Assembly (NCBI GenBank): GCA_965221795.1
Contig: OZ244914.1
Location: 1,426,001-1,490,000 of the forward strand
Source: VYFG01 sp965221795
GTDB lineage: Bacteria; Pseudomonadota; Gammaproteobacteria; Arenicellales; Poriferihabitantaceae
Length of the DNA stretch: 64,000 nt
Direction of reading: 5' to 3'
Position numbers and translations under genes: made by a program. Shown here piece by piece: positions 53,720 through 62,151 of this stretch. Positions within the stretch are counted from its first letter, which is position 1. Each line of letters opens with the position of its first letter. The notes below the pieces were generated by a model. It saw nothing but the letters and a program-made list of their open reading frames with translations, searched no databases and had not been told where the DNA came from.

Positions 53720-54847
53720 ATGCGCGATCTCACCAACGCCCAGATAATCTGGCAAGCAATGCTTGCCAATCACATCGACAAGGTCTGTTATCTACCCTGC
53801 AATAAGCTGAACGCCCTGATGAGAGCGTTGCCTGACCATATGGAAGTCTGGAATATCACCAAGGAATCCGTTGGCCTGGGACTTTGCTTTGGTCGTAGCC
53901 TAGCGGGACGGCGCAGCGCCATGTGTATCCAGAGCACCGGGGTCGGCAATCTCATTACCGAACTCTACACCCTGCAAAAACTCTATCAGGAGGCCTTGCC
54001 GGTCTTTGTATCCTGGCGTGGATATCATCAGGAACCGATCGAAGCACAAATCATTCTCGGCCGCAAAATCGAAGATATTCTGTGCGCGATTGACGTGGAA
54101 TACCGTATCTGCAGGAATCGTGAGGATATCGTCAACCTTGCCGACGACCTTGCACAGGTATTCGCGGACGGCAAAGTGAAATTTTATCTCATGTCACCGG
54201 AACTCTGGGAAACCAATAGCCCCGACTTTCACACCTTTGGGGAGCCCCGGATTGAGCCAGTGACAGTAGAAATGGCTGCGTACCATGGCTCGCCCACCAA
54301 AACACGGATGGAAGCGATTGCGGAGATCCTGTATGCCATTGATGATCGGGATCTGGTGGTCTCGCAAATCGGCTTTCCATCGAAAGAAGTCTACAACACA
54401 CGGGATCGAGCGGAGAACTTTTATATGTTGGGCGCTTTGGGTTCTGCCACCGAGGTGGGAATTGCACTGGCCCTCGAGAAGCCGGACCGACATGTCTATG
54501 TCATTGACGGCGATGGATCGTTTTTCTTCAACCCCAACCAACTACTCGACATCGCCGCCTTCCACCCCATCAACCTGTCGGTGATCTGTCTTGACAACGG
54601 TAGCTGGGGATCCACAGGAAATCAGCCGACCCTGAGTTCACAGGGCATGAACCTGTCAGCCATGATCAATGCCATGGGCATTGACTCCGCGGGGATGACT
54701 GACCAATCCGAGGGATTCATCTCCATGATCCGGAATCGTGATCGCTTTATTCACTATATGATTAAGGCCGGGAATGACAAGAAAGGCGGCGAGATTCCGC
54801 TGAAAGCCGTCACTATCAAAGAAAGATTCATGGCAGCAATCGCATGA
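53720..54847 (+). CDS. ThDP-dependent sulfopyruvate/phosphonopyruvate decarboxylase-like enzyme
   Basis: A 375-residue fusion of the two halves of a ThDP enzyme. The N-terminal PYR-type half contains VCYLPCNKLNALMRALPD, EVWNITKESVGLGLCFGRSL and CIQSTGVGNLITELYTL; the C-terminal half carries the ThDP motif DGDGSFFFNPNQL and the pair NGSWGSTGNQPTLS. This is the layout of fused sulfopyruvate decarboxylase (ComDE) and its relatives. The reaction would turn sulfopyruvate to sulfoacetaldehyde, or a similar 3-substituted pyruvate. It stands alone, so the pathway is unknown; sulfonate metabolism would fit a marine sulfur-using organism. Confidence 0.8.
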   Translation: MRDLTNAQIIWQAMLANHIDKVCYLPCNKLNALMRALPDHMEVWNITKESVGLGLCFGRSLAGRRSAMCIQSTGVGNLITELYTLQKLYQEALPVFVSWRGYHQEPIEAQIILGRKIEDILCAIDVEYRICRNREDIVNLADDLAQVFADGKVKFYLMSPELWETNSPDFHTFGEPRIEPVTVEMAAYHGSPTKTRMEAIAEILYAIDDRDLVVSQIGFPSKEVYNTRDRAENFYMLGALGSATEVGIALALEKPDRHVYVIDGDGSFFFNPNQLLDIAAFHPINLSVICLDNGSWGSTGNQPTLSSQGMNLSAMINAMGIDSAGMTDQSEGFISMIRNRDRFIHYMIKAGNDKKGGEIPLKAVTIKERFMAAIA

Positions 54848-54935
54848 AAGCCACTTGCCGGATCGGTGACTCCAGACATGACAAACCGGAACCCGGGTGG
54901 CGTCTTGCAATTGCCTCCTCCGGGATTTGAATGAT

Positions 54936-55562
54936 ATGAAAAAGGTTTTAGGACTCTCTCTGCTTTTGGTGGCCTATGGCCTGCTTTGGCCAGGAATCAC
55001 CCAGCCCGTCCTCTCCATCACTAGCACCATTGACAGGGCCGATATCGCCAAGATCGGCAAGGATATCCTTGCCGATAACCCACAAACCCCGGCTGTTGTC
55101 ATACCGGTGGCCGAGTACCTGCTGGATCACATGGAGATTGCCGGCAAGGAGCAGGTCTATCAGCGAACCCGCAGTATTCTGGAGGCTATCCAGGAGCTGT
55201 ATGGGAATGGATTTGGGGTGGTCGCCTTTCTGATCGGGTTGTTCAGTATCGTGATTCCGGTGGCCAAGGGCCTGATGCTGGCCATCAGTTGTCTCTCCAT
55301 ACCGACAGTTTCCATATTTCTGCGCCGGGTCGCGGATCTTGTCAGCCGATGGTCCATGGCGGATGTCTTCGTAGTAGGCGTATTTGTGGCCTTTCTGGCC
55401 GCCAACGCGATGCGTGGAGAGGGCGGAATGCTCCATTTTGAAGCGACCCTTGGCACAGGGTTTTACTGTTTCCTTGGATACTGTCTTCTGTCCCTTGTAT
55501 CCGGCCAGATACTGACCACCAGCAACCCTGGGCAAATGCGAAGACAACCTGGATTGCAGTGA
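54936..55562 (+). CDS. PqiA-domain inner-membrane protein
   Basis: A 208-residue single PqiA (paraquat-inducible protein A) domain: GFGVVAFLIGLFSIVIPVAK, MLAISCL and ADLVSRWSMADVFVVGVFVA, with the periplasmic insert between helices 1 and 2 (DRADIAKIGKDILADNPQTP). Four helices. PqiA proteins work with MCE proteins in lipid transport; no mce gene is here. The ATG at 54936 gives the first helix at the N-terminus; 54897 is an alternative. Confidence 0.8.
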   Translation: MKKVLGLSLLLVAYGLLWPGITQPVLSITSTIDRADIAKIGKDILADNPQTPAVVIPVAEYLLDHMEIAGKEQVYQRTRSILEAIQELYGNGFGVVAFLIGLFSIVIPVAKGLMLAISCLSIPTVSIFLRRVADLVSRWSMADVFVVGVFVAFLAANAMRGEGGMLHFEATLGTGFYCFLGYCLLSLVSGQILTTSNPGQMRRQPGLQ

Positions 55563-55800
55563 TTCGACACAACGTGTTCAGGCATTGATCAAGCGTCTCA
55601 CGCTGCATATCCTTCAAACCAAGGCGTGTTACCATTACGCAGTGCCTCGACCGTCTGCGCAAAGATAACGAGTCCGAGAAAGATGACATCCAGTGGCTCG
55701 AAGTGTGAGCAGACCCGACGGAAACTCTGGAGTCGCCGGAACCAGCGCTCGAACCTCGTAGCAACGCCGGTACAGTTTCTGATCGAATTTCGCTGACGAG
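55563..55800 (-). pseudogene. IS5-family (IS427-like) transposase remnant, copy 4
   Basis: Minus-strand C-terminal codons only: KLYRRCYEVRALVPAT (equivalent to the NEVERWFRRL block), SFRRVCSHFEPLDVIFLGLV and FAQTVEALR in two frames. Lies directly after the PqiA-domain gene. Confidence 0.6.
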
Positions 55801-56000
55801 TACCTGCATGACCTCATCGCCGAACGGTACGAGTAGTCGTCTACCTTGGTCACCTCCCACCTGGACTTCACCGAATGAGGCCATGCCTTCACCAATCCGC
55901 TCCTCAGCGCGGCAATCCTGAACCGGCTCCGACACGGTGCCTGCCGACGGGTTCTGGACGGCCAGAGTTGCCGGCGACCAAGGGAATTCGACCCGTCCCG
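55801..56000 (+). pseudogene. IS21 istB-type ATPase C-terminal remnant
   Basis: YLHDLIAERYE, a stop, STLVTSHLDFTE, a stop, then HAFTNPLLSAAILNRLRHGA and CRRVLDGQSCRRP. These are the last 60 codons of an IstB helper protein (ERYERGSTLVTSN-type motif) with two in-frame stops. No istA is visible. Confidence 0.6.
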
Positions 56001-56301
56001 TCCAACCGCAGTGGGCCCAGAGGAATCAAGACCTCGCCGGAGAAGTCGGAACCCGAGCGGGAAAGCCCTCTGGATTGGTGAACGAGTCCTACGGACCAGC
56101 GCAAAATGCGCCGATCAAAGGTGGGTTGGAAACCTCACCGCAATCGGAGTAATATCGACCCCATGATCAAGACCGGAAACCACCGAAAAGAGCGGCATTC
56201 GGTGATCATGACGTGGCTCTATTTCGCTGCAAATTGACCACTGGTTCTTGTGGCTCACTCGAAACGGGGTTTTCAGGGCCCACTAATTCGGGTTCTCAAA
56301 A

Positions 56302-56419
56302 ATGGCAATCAAAGACATCAACAGTGACATGGTACGTTGTGCCCTGCAAGAGTTTGACCGACTCGGACGAGATGGCATGCTGGAACGCTATGGCGGCGGG
56401 CCAAGCCGCAAGTGGTATA
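56302..56419 (+). pseudogene. ScoMcrA/HNH-endonuclease N-terminus, truncated by IS
   Basis: MAIKDINSDMVRCALQEFDR and LGRDGMLERYGGGPSRKWY match the N-terminal domain of ScoMcrA-like modification-dependent or HNH restriction proteins. The frame runs straight into the inverted-repeat end at 56420, where the gene is cut. The remaining nuclease domains are not found in the window. Confidence 0.5.
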
Positions 56420-57430
56420 TAGTCGATCCTGAAAAATCCCAAATTCAACGACCGCGAGGGCGATGTGGTTCAGGGCGGCGTGGTTGGCCGGGGCATGGAC
56501 GCGGCGGGCGTCCTCGCCCAGGGTGGCATCGCGGCGATGGTGGTTGGCATTCTCGACCGGCCAGTGCCCGTGGCTCCAGGCCCGCTTCGCCAGCGCACCC
56601 CGCGACCACACGGTCTCCATGCGGTGCTTGTGTCCCTGGCCGCGGCGGGCGTCCGGCACCTGCGCAAATCAGTCCCGCAGCGAGCGCAGGTCGGTGTGCG
56701 CGGACCGCACCGGCACCGCCCGGCACGCCTATTCGTCGCGGTCCTCCGGGTCCGCGAACCGAGCGCAGCGGCCGCACGAACCTTTCCTTGCGGACGCCAT
56801 GCGGGCCAAGGTAGCGACCGTGGTGCCGTGCAAACCCCCGGGTGAGCCCCACCGGAATCCCGTTCGACACCCGGTCGCCGGTGCCGCGGAATCGCGATGG
56901 ATCCACGAACATCTCGGCCCACTCCAGCGGATGTCCGTGCCGTACCCACCAGTCCCCGGACCGCCGTTGCCGGCTCTGCCCCAGGATTCGCGACACCAGG
57001 TTGGCAATCCCCGACGCCTCCGGTAGCATCAGGAACCGTGTGTGGTTGCCAATCCGATGCAGCCGCCGGAACGGCACCGAGCGGTGCCCGCCCAGCCAGC
57101 GGTCACGCGGACCACACTGGAATGCTCCCGACTGCTAGCCCAGCAGTGCCAGCCAATGGCCCCGCCAAACCGCGACCTGCCGCAGGCCACGGCCCGCGAA
57201 CTGCTTGAATCCGAGGGATATGGTGTGGGTCCATCAACGCGTCCCAACGCCGGCGCTCGTCCGCCCGTACCGGACGCACTTCTACCTCCCGGACCTGTAC
57301 TGCGGATGGGTCAAAATCTTCGATCATAGCCTGCACGATAGACCATCGCAGCGAAAAAGCCAGCCCCATCGCGCTCAGTCAACCATGGAATCGCTTCCGG
57401 CTAGCGTGAAATGGCCCTGATGAGATAAAT
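56420..57430 (-). pseudogene. DUF4338 (DruA-like)-ISAs1 fusion transposase, internal deletion derivative
   Basis: On the minus strand, from about 57320: VQVREVEVRPVRADERRRWD, ALMDPHH, LHRIGNHTRFLMLPEASGIA, NLVSRILGQSRQR, GHPLEWAEMFVDPSRFRGTG and LTRGFARHHGRYLG. This is the DUF4338 domain that is also found in DruA. After a linker an ISAs1 N-terminus appears (VPDARRGQGHKHRMETV), but the next residues are already the ISAs1 C-terminus (WSHGHWPVENANHHRRDATL, GEDARRVHA). The whole DDE core is deleted. Several frame changes. The end at 56420 (TAGTCGATCCTGAAAAAT) is the same as the right end of the IS5-like copy C, in inverse orientation. Confidence 0.6.
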
Positions 57431-57454
57431 TAAGAAAATGGTTACTTAGGTATA

Positions 57455-58726
57455 TAGTCGGCCCTGAAAAAAACCTGTTTCAGGTGGCCGCAAGCATCCG
57501 CGGTGGGACACTGCCCAACTCGGAGGCCGGCAGTTTCCATCGCCCCGTCGTTCCCGAGCGTTCCTGGGCCCTCAAAACGTCGAAAATGCGGCCTCCAAGG
57601 CCCAAAATCCAGCGACCCAAAAACCGCAGCGGACGGAGGATCCGCCGCCGGTGGTGACCGGCACCGCACCGCAGTACCTTCCTCCGGTCGCCTTCCCTTC
57701 CCTGGAGCCCGTTCCTTCCCAGATGGCCATCCGATTTCCGATGCCCGATCACGGGCTCCATCGCCTGCCGGCGTCGCCCCGGATCCAGAGCGGGCTTCCG
57801 CGGTGGTCCGTCATCAGGATTCCCCGCCCGCGCCATCCCGCCCAGGAGGAAGTGGCTCCGGTGGGGGGTGGCCATGCTCCCCTGGACACCGAATTCGTAC
57901 CGCTGGTGGGCCTTGCCCTTGCGAATACACTCGACTTCCGGGGCCTGCCGGCGGGACCGCGGGTTCCGGCCCTTCGGCTCCGGCGCCAGTACCCGCCGGG
58001 CCATCGCCCGTTCGTCCGCAACCCCCCGCTCCCGATCTGGCCTCCCCGCGGTGTTTCGTTCCCGGTCCCGAACCACCCGGCCCAGGTCGGTCCGCAGACT
58101 CTTGACCGGACGGTTCATACGGCACCGCTGCCGGGCCTGGGCAACCCGGTTCGCCCGCCGCCACGCCCGCGGCTTCCCGGTGCCGCTCGTAAGACCGGCA
58201 TCGATCGTCGCTGGCAGGACCCACTCGGCCCCGGCCGTCCCGATGCGCGGGCGACACCGCGTCCGGCGGCTCGGGTCGATCGGCGCATGATGCGGGCAAT
58301 ATTCCTCGCCGCAAAAGGACTGCCAGTACGGATTCTCCACCCAACCGGCGACCCCCGCCTCGTCCGAGAGTGGGTGCACCTGCTGCAGAGACTCCCGCCC
58401 GACCATCCCACGCGTGGGCTGGCCGGGACTACCGCGGTCGGGGCCGTACCGCACACCGAAGGTCTCGTCGAATCGGGACCCGTCCAGGATTCCGGCCAGG
58501 CGAACCCGCGCGTGGCGCGGATCCAGCCGGTTTTCCAGGCGATTTCGGAACCGATCGTGGGATTCGGTACCCGCACAGGGTCTGGGGCGCAGGTGGTCAT
58601 CGGAAATGGCAAGGAAGGGAGCGTCCATGAGTCCAGATCCGGCCATTGGAATCCATACTTTCAGGGAATATATTCCCGCATATTCAGATCGTGACCGATG
58701 AATTTGGGGTTTTTCAGGATCGACTA
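57455..58726 (-). mobile_element. IS5-like element copy C with recognisable ends, transposase internally deleted
   Basis: The ends TAGTCGGCCCTGAAAAA (57455) and the complement of TAGTCGATCCTGAAAAA (ending 58726) form a terminal inverted repeat. The transposase frame (57480-58628) contains VRLAGILDGSRFDETFG, GSPGQPTRGMVGRESLQQVH, AGWVENPYWQSFCGEE, HAPIDPS, APEVECIRKGKAHQRYEFGV, PVIGHRKSDGHLGRNGL and RCGAGHH. The segment with the catalytic Asp (VDTTV in copy A) and the DRG segment seen in copy B are both missing, although the frame stays open. Non-autonomous. Confidence 0.7.
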
Positions 58727-58737
58727 CGTAACGTGCT

Positions 58738-59670
58738 CTAGTCTTTCCGGGCACCGAAAGCCGCGACGATGCCCGATTTCTCAAAGGTCCCCGCCGTTTC
58801 GGCATGATCTGTGCCATAGAAGCGGCCCTGAATACGATCACCCTCGTCTGTGTGCTCATAGATACCAGTGGGACCGACAGTGACCCCCATGAAGGAAACG
58901 CTAGGGACAGAGTGAGCGGTCCCCTCGTCCAGATTCATGATCTCGGTGAATTCCGCATCCAGCTGACTATTACCATCGGCTATGGTGTAGGTAAGTTCTG
59001 CATCGCCCTGCAGCAAGTCGGTCCCGCCTTGAGGCGCACCAACCATGATGCCTTTCCAGATGGCTCCGCCCGAGGGGCTTGAACCCGTCAGGTCACCACC
59101 AGACAAGGCGACCGAGCCGGTCAAGGAGGCCCCGGACAATTCTCCCTCCAGAGTACCAACCATGAAGCCACCATGGTGCATCCAGGCACCATAAAGGCGG
59201 GTGTTGTAGTCGGTCTCCTGTGCCTCGTCTCCATAGTATAGGGTGGTGATTCCCTGCCGGGTCAGGACAGTTATCACCTCAGCGGGGGGTGCGGCAGCCG
59301 CCTGCAGGTCGACGGCATAGGAGAACCCAATTGCCGGCACAGAAACAGAACAGTTGGATCCTTGGCACTGCACAGGGACTTGCAGAGGCGACTCACCCAG
59401 CCGGCCGAAGATCATGGAAGGAATAATGGAACCGGAGGATACTGCCTGCATGAGAATGCCCGGAGCCCGCTTTCCCTGATCTGCCACACTTTCCTGAGGC
59501 ATTTCTGATTGGGTACGTTGGGCCACCTGACCGGCATCCAGTTGCCGATACTGTGGGCTTTCTCCCGCCCCACCACCACATCCGACCATAAGCAGCATGC
59601 TGCCTGCGGCAACCAAGACCCCGGTCCATGGGATACGTTGTGCGGTACTCTGATTTCTGGAATTGTTCAT
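58738..59670 (-). CDS. TbpB-like/Slam-type surface lipoprotein
   Basis: A 310-residue lipoprotein: signal MNNSRNQSTAQRIPW plus VLVAAGSMLLMVGCGGG with a clear lipobox Cys. The C-terminal half is a small beta-barrel of the transferrin-binding-protein B type, with ELTYTIADGNSQLDAEFT, the strand GRFYGTDHAETAGTFEKSGI and the end VAAFGARKD, a family hallmark. Probably surface exposed, possibly metal- or haem-related; partner receptor not seen. The ATG at 59670 is used because it places the signal peptide at the N-terminus. Copy C of the IS5-like element ends 11 bp after its stop. Confidence 0.75.
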   Translation of the reverse strand: MNNSRNQSTAQRIPWTGVLVAAGSMLLMVGCGGGAGESPQYRQLDAGQVAQRTQSEMPQESVADQGKRAPGILMQAVSSGSIIPSMIFGRLGESPLQVPVQCQGSNCSVSVPAIGFSYAVDLQAAAAPPAEVITVLTRQGITTLYYGDEAQETDYNTRLYGAWMHHGGFMVGTLEGELSGASLTGSVALSGGDLTGSSPSGGAIWKGIMVGAPQGGTDLLQGDAELTYTIADGNSQLDAEFTEIMNLDEGTAHSVPSVSFMGVTVGPTGIYEHTDEGDRIQGRFYGTDHAETAGTFEKSGIVAAFGARKD

Positions 59671-60266
59671 GTCAAATTGTATTGGATCGATATTTTCGTC
59701 GGTTGGAGGAAGCCGGTTAGCAAGATCTGCAAAGGGGCGAACACAGGCTCCCTCATGAATTGCCACCGGACCATCGGACCTGTCGCCAGTCATAACGGAC
59801 CACCTTATCCTGTGCACGAATGTTTATTGGCATTGTCCAGTTGCCCGCTGATTCGGCCTCTTTCAGATTATCAATGTATCATATTCATGGAAGGGAAGGG
59901 AGTGGTATCGCCTCCCGGATCATCAGGGGACGGTGTTGGCAATCGGCAATACGGGCGGACACTGGAGTTCCGTATGCTCGGATTGATCCCTCTCGGGCTG
60001 ATGCCAAAAGGTGCCTGCGACCCAATCAGCACCGGACTGAAAACACCGGCCATTGTGACCACCGGATACCATTACCTTTCGGCCCTACCCGGTCCCATCC
60101 CAAAAGGCATGATCTTCCGTGAAGCACAACGGGGCTGGCTCAAGTGTACTGGAATCCGGGCTGGTTCCATGGCACTATCCGATTACGGTCGTTTGCCGGG
60201 ATGTCGAGTATTCTACCCTGTTCGGCCGCGGGTCGTTTGTCCTGCTTTCCACTGGGAGCGAAACCG
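59671..60266. other. divergent intergenic region, nothing recognised
   Basis: Long for this window. Open frames of about 100 codons exist on the plus strand but lack motifs, signal peptides or ribosome sites. It should contain the promoters of the lipoprotein and of the fumarylacetoacetase-family gene. Confidence 0.35.
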
Positions 60267-61169
60267 ATGCAATTGGTGACATACAATGCGGGAGAAGGCT
60301 GCTTGCCCGGGATTCAGGTAGGAGAGCAGATTGTCGACACGCGAACCGCGGCTGGAGTCGTGGGCTGGAGTGGCAGATGGCTGGCGGCAACGGTGAGCAA
60401 TCGCACACTCCTGTCCCTGCCTGCGGATGCCCTGACGGAATTGGCTGTAGCCGCAACACAGGGAGCCCGGAATGGCTCCATCCCCGGCGTTCACGCACGG
60501 GGCCATGTGGTTCTGGGGCCGCCGGTTCCGAACCCGGAGAAGATCGTCTGTATCGGCCTCAACTATCATGACCATGCCGAGGAAATCGGTATGGATGCAC
60601 CGAAAGAGCCGATCTTTTTTGCCAAGTATGCGAATTCATTGATCGGTCCTTGGGATACGATTATCCCACCACGCGATACCCGGAAGGTCGACTATGAAGC
60701 GGAGCTCGCCGTCGTGATCGGAAAACCGGGCCGCTATATCCTGGAATCCGACGCCCTGTCGCATGTCGCGGGCGTGATGAACTTTAATGATGTCAGTGCC
60801 CGGGACCTGCAAATGGCGAACCCGCTTTGGACCGGTGGCAAGGCGATTGATACGTTTGCCCCCTGTGGGCCAGCACTCATAACCCTGGACGAAGTCGGTG
60901 ACCTTCAGGACCTGAGGGTTTGTACCCGGGTCAATGGTGACCTCTTGCAGGACGGGAGCACGGCCCGGATGATTTTTGGTGTCCGTGCACTCATTGCCTT
61001 CCTGTCCCGTATCATGACACTGGTCCCGGGCGATATTATCGCCACCGGTACCCCGGCAGGTGTTGCCGCTTCCCATGACCCGCCACGGTTTCTTGTCGCC
61101 GGCGATCAGGTCGAGGTCACCATTACGGGGCTCGGCAGTACCGGCAATTCCGTGGGCGATTCGATTTGA
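60267..61169 (+). CDS. fumarylacetoacetate hydrolase family protein
   Basis: A 300-residue FAH-fold enzyme. PEKIVCIGLNYHDHAEEIGM, EPIFFAKYANSLIG, KVDYEAELAVVIGK (metal-binding acids), VMNFNDVSARDLQ, DTFAPCGPALIT and LVPGDIIATGTPAGV. The family hydrolyses or decarboxylates acylpyruvates and related 2-keto-3-deoxy acids using Mg2+. The ATG at 60267 starts MQLVTYNAGEG; the frame extends to 60144 without homology. Next to an amidohydrolase gene 18 bp later, suggesting a common catabolic role. Confidence 0.88.
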   Translation: MQLVTYNAGEGCLPGIQVGEQIVDTRTAAGVVGWSGRWLAATVSNRTLLSLPADALTELAVAATQGARNGSIPGVHARGHVVLGPPVPNPEKIVCIGLNYHDHAEEIGMDAPKEPIFFAKYANSLIGPWDTIIPPRDTRKVDYEAELAVVIGKPGRYILESDALSHVAGVMNFNDVSARDLQMANPLWTGGKAIDTFAPCGPALITLDEVGDLQDLRVCTRVNGDLLQDGSTARMIFGVRALIAFLSRIMTLVPGDIIATGTPAGVAASHDPPRFLVAGDQVEVTITGLGSTGNSVGDSI

Positions 61170-61187
61170 CCGGCGAGGCATTACGCA

Positions 61188-62135
61188 ATGATTGTGGGAT
61201 ATAGTCGTCGGAACCGGGTATGGTCCGAAAATCTGCTTCGGGTCTGCTGGGTCCTGTTTTTCACGGTCTGGAGGGCCCTGCCGGCTGATGCCGACCCGTC
61301 CCGGCCCTTCGCAGACATCCACACTCATTACAATTGGGACCAGCGTGAACTGATCAGCGCCGAGGAAGTGAACCGGCGGCTGAAGCAGGCGAACGTCGCA
61401 TTTACGGTCATGGCCGGAACACCGTCCAAACTGGCTCTGGAAGTGAAGGCTGTGGGAGGAAGCCGGATTCTGGCGTTCTTTTCTCCATATCTCCATGCCT
61501 TGGGACGATGGGACTGGCACCGCAACTGGGAAGTGGTCCGCTTGGCCGAAGCCGGTTTGCGTGAGGGCCTCTATCAGGGAATAGGGGAGATTCATTTCAT
61601 GGCAGGGTTCCGACCCTCAACCGACAATGCCATCTTCCGGGAACTTCTCCGGCTGGCCAGGGAATATGAAGTCCCGGTCCTGATTCATCTGGACGCAGGC
61701 CAGGAAGGCCCTTTTCGAAATCTCTGCCTTGCCCATCCCCAAGTGAGGATCATCTTTGCCCATGCCGGCGGCAACCTCTATGCCCACCACATCCGTCGGA
61801 TACTGGACGTCTGTAACAATGTGCTGGTCGAATTCTCGGCACGTGACCCCTGGCGTTATGGGGGATTGACCAATACAGAGGGGTTCCTGCTGCCCGAGTG
61901 GGTTCGGTTGATCCTTGACTTTCCAAATCGCTTCGCAACCGGTACGGATCCGGTATGGCGAGTCACCCGCACCCAGTCCTGGGATGAACCGGATGAGGGC
62001 TGGGACCACTTCGAAACCTTGCTCGCCTATCACCGCAAGTGGTTGAATACATTGCCACCCGAAGTGGAGACGAAGGTTCGTCTGACCAATGCCCGTCGTT
62101 TTCTGCGGATACCGGATGAAGCACACCGCCGGTAA
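61188..62135 (+). CDS. exported amidohydrolase (PF04909-type TIM barrel)
   Basis: A 315-residue protein with an N-terminal signal or anchor (LLRVCWVLFFTVWRALPADA). The metal-dependent hydrolase barrel shows FADIHTHYNWDQREL (HxH), GIGEIHFMAG, VPVLIHLDAG, VRIIFAHAGGNLYAHHIRRI and the final Asp in FATGTDPVW. It probably hydrolyses or decarboxylates a small carboxylate in the periplasm. Follows the FAH-family gene at 18 bp and converges with the dimethylformamidase-like gene. Confidence 0.8.
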   Translation: MIVGYSRRNRVWSENLLRVCWVLFFTVWRALPADADPSRPFADIHTHYNWDQRELISAEEVNRRLKQANVAFTVMAGTPSKLALEVKAVGGSRILAFFSPYLHALGRWDWHRNWEVVRLAEAGLREGLYQGIGEIHFMAGFRPSTDNAIFRELLRLAREYEVPVLIHLDAGQEGPFRNLCLAHPQVRIIFAHAGGNLYAHHIRRILDVCNNVLVEFSARDPWRYGGLTNTEGFLLPEWVRLILDFPNRFATGTDPVWRVTRTQSWDEPDEGWDHFETLLAYHRKWLNTLPPEVETKVRLTNARRFLRIPDEAHRR

Positions 62136-62151
62136 CCCGTCCGCCATCAAT

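Noticed and set aside
59509..60279. 256-codon frame before the FAH-family gene
   Set aside because: Overlaps the lipoprotein start antisense and has no motif or ribosome site; the FAH-family gene starts in another frame.
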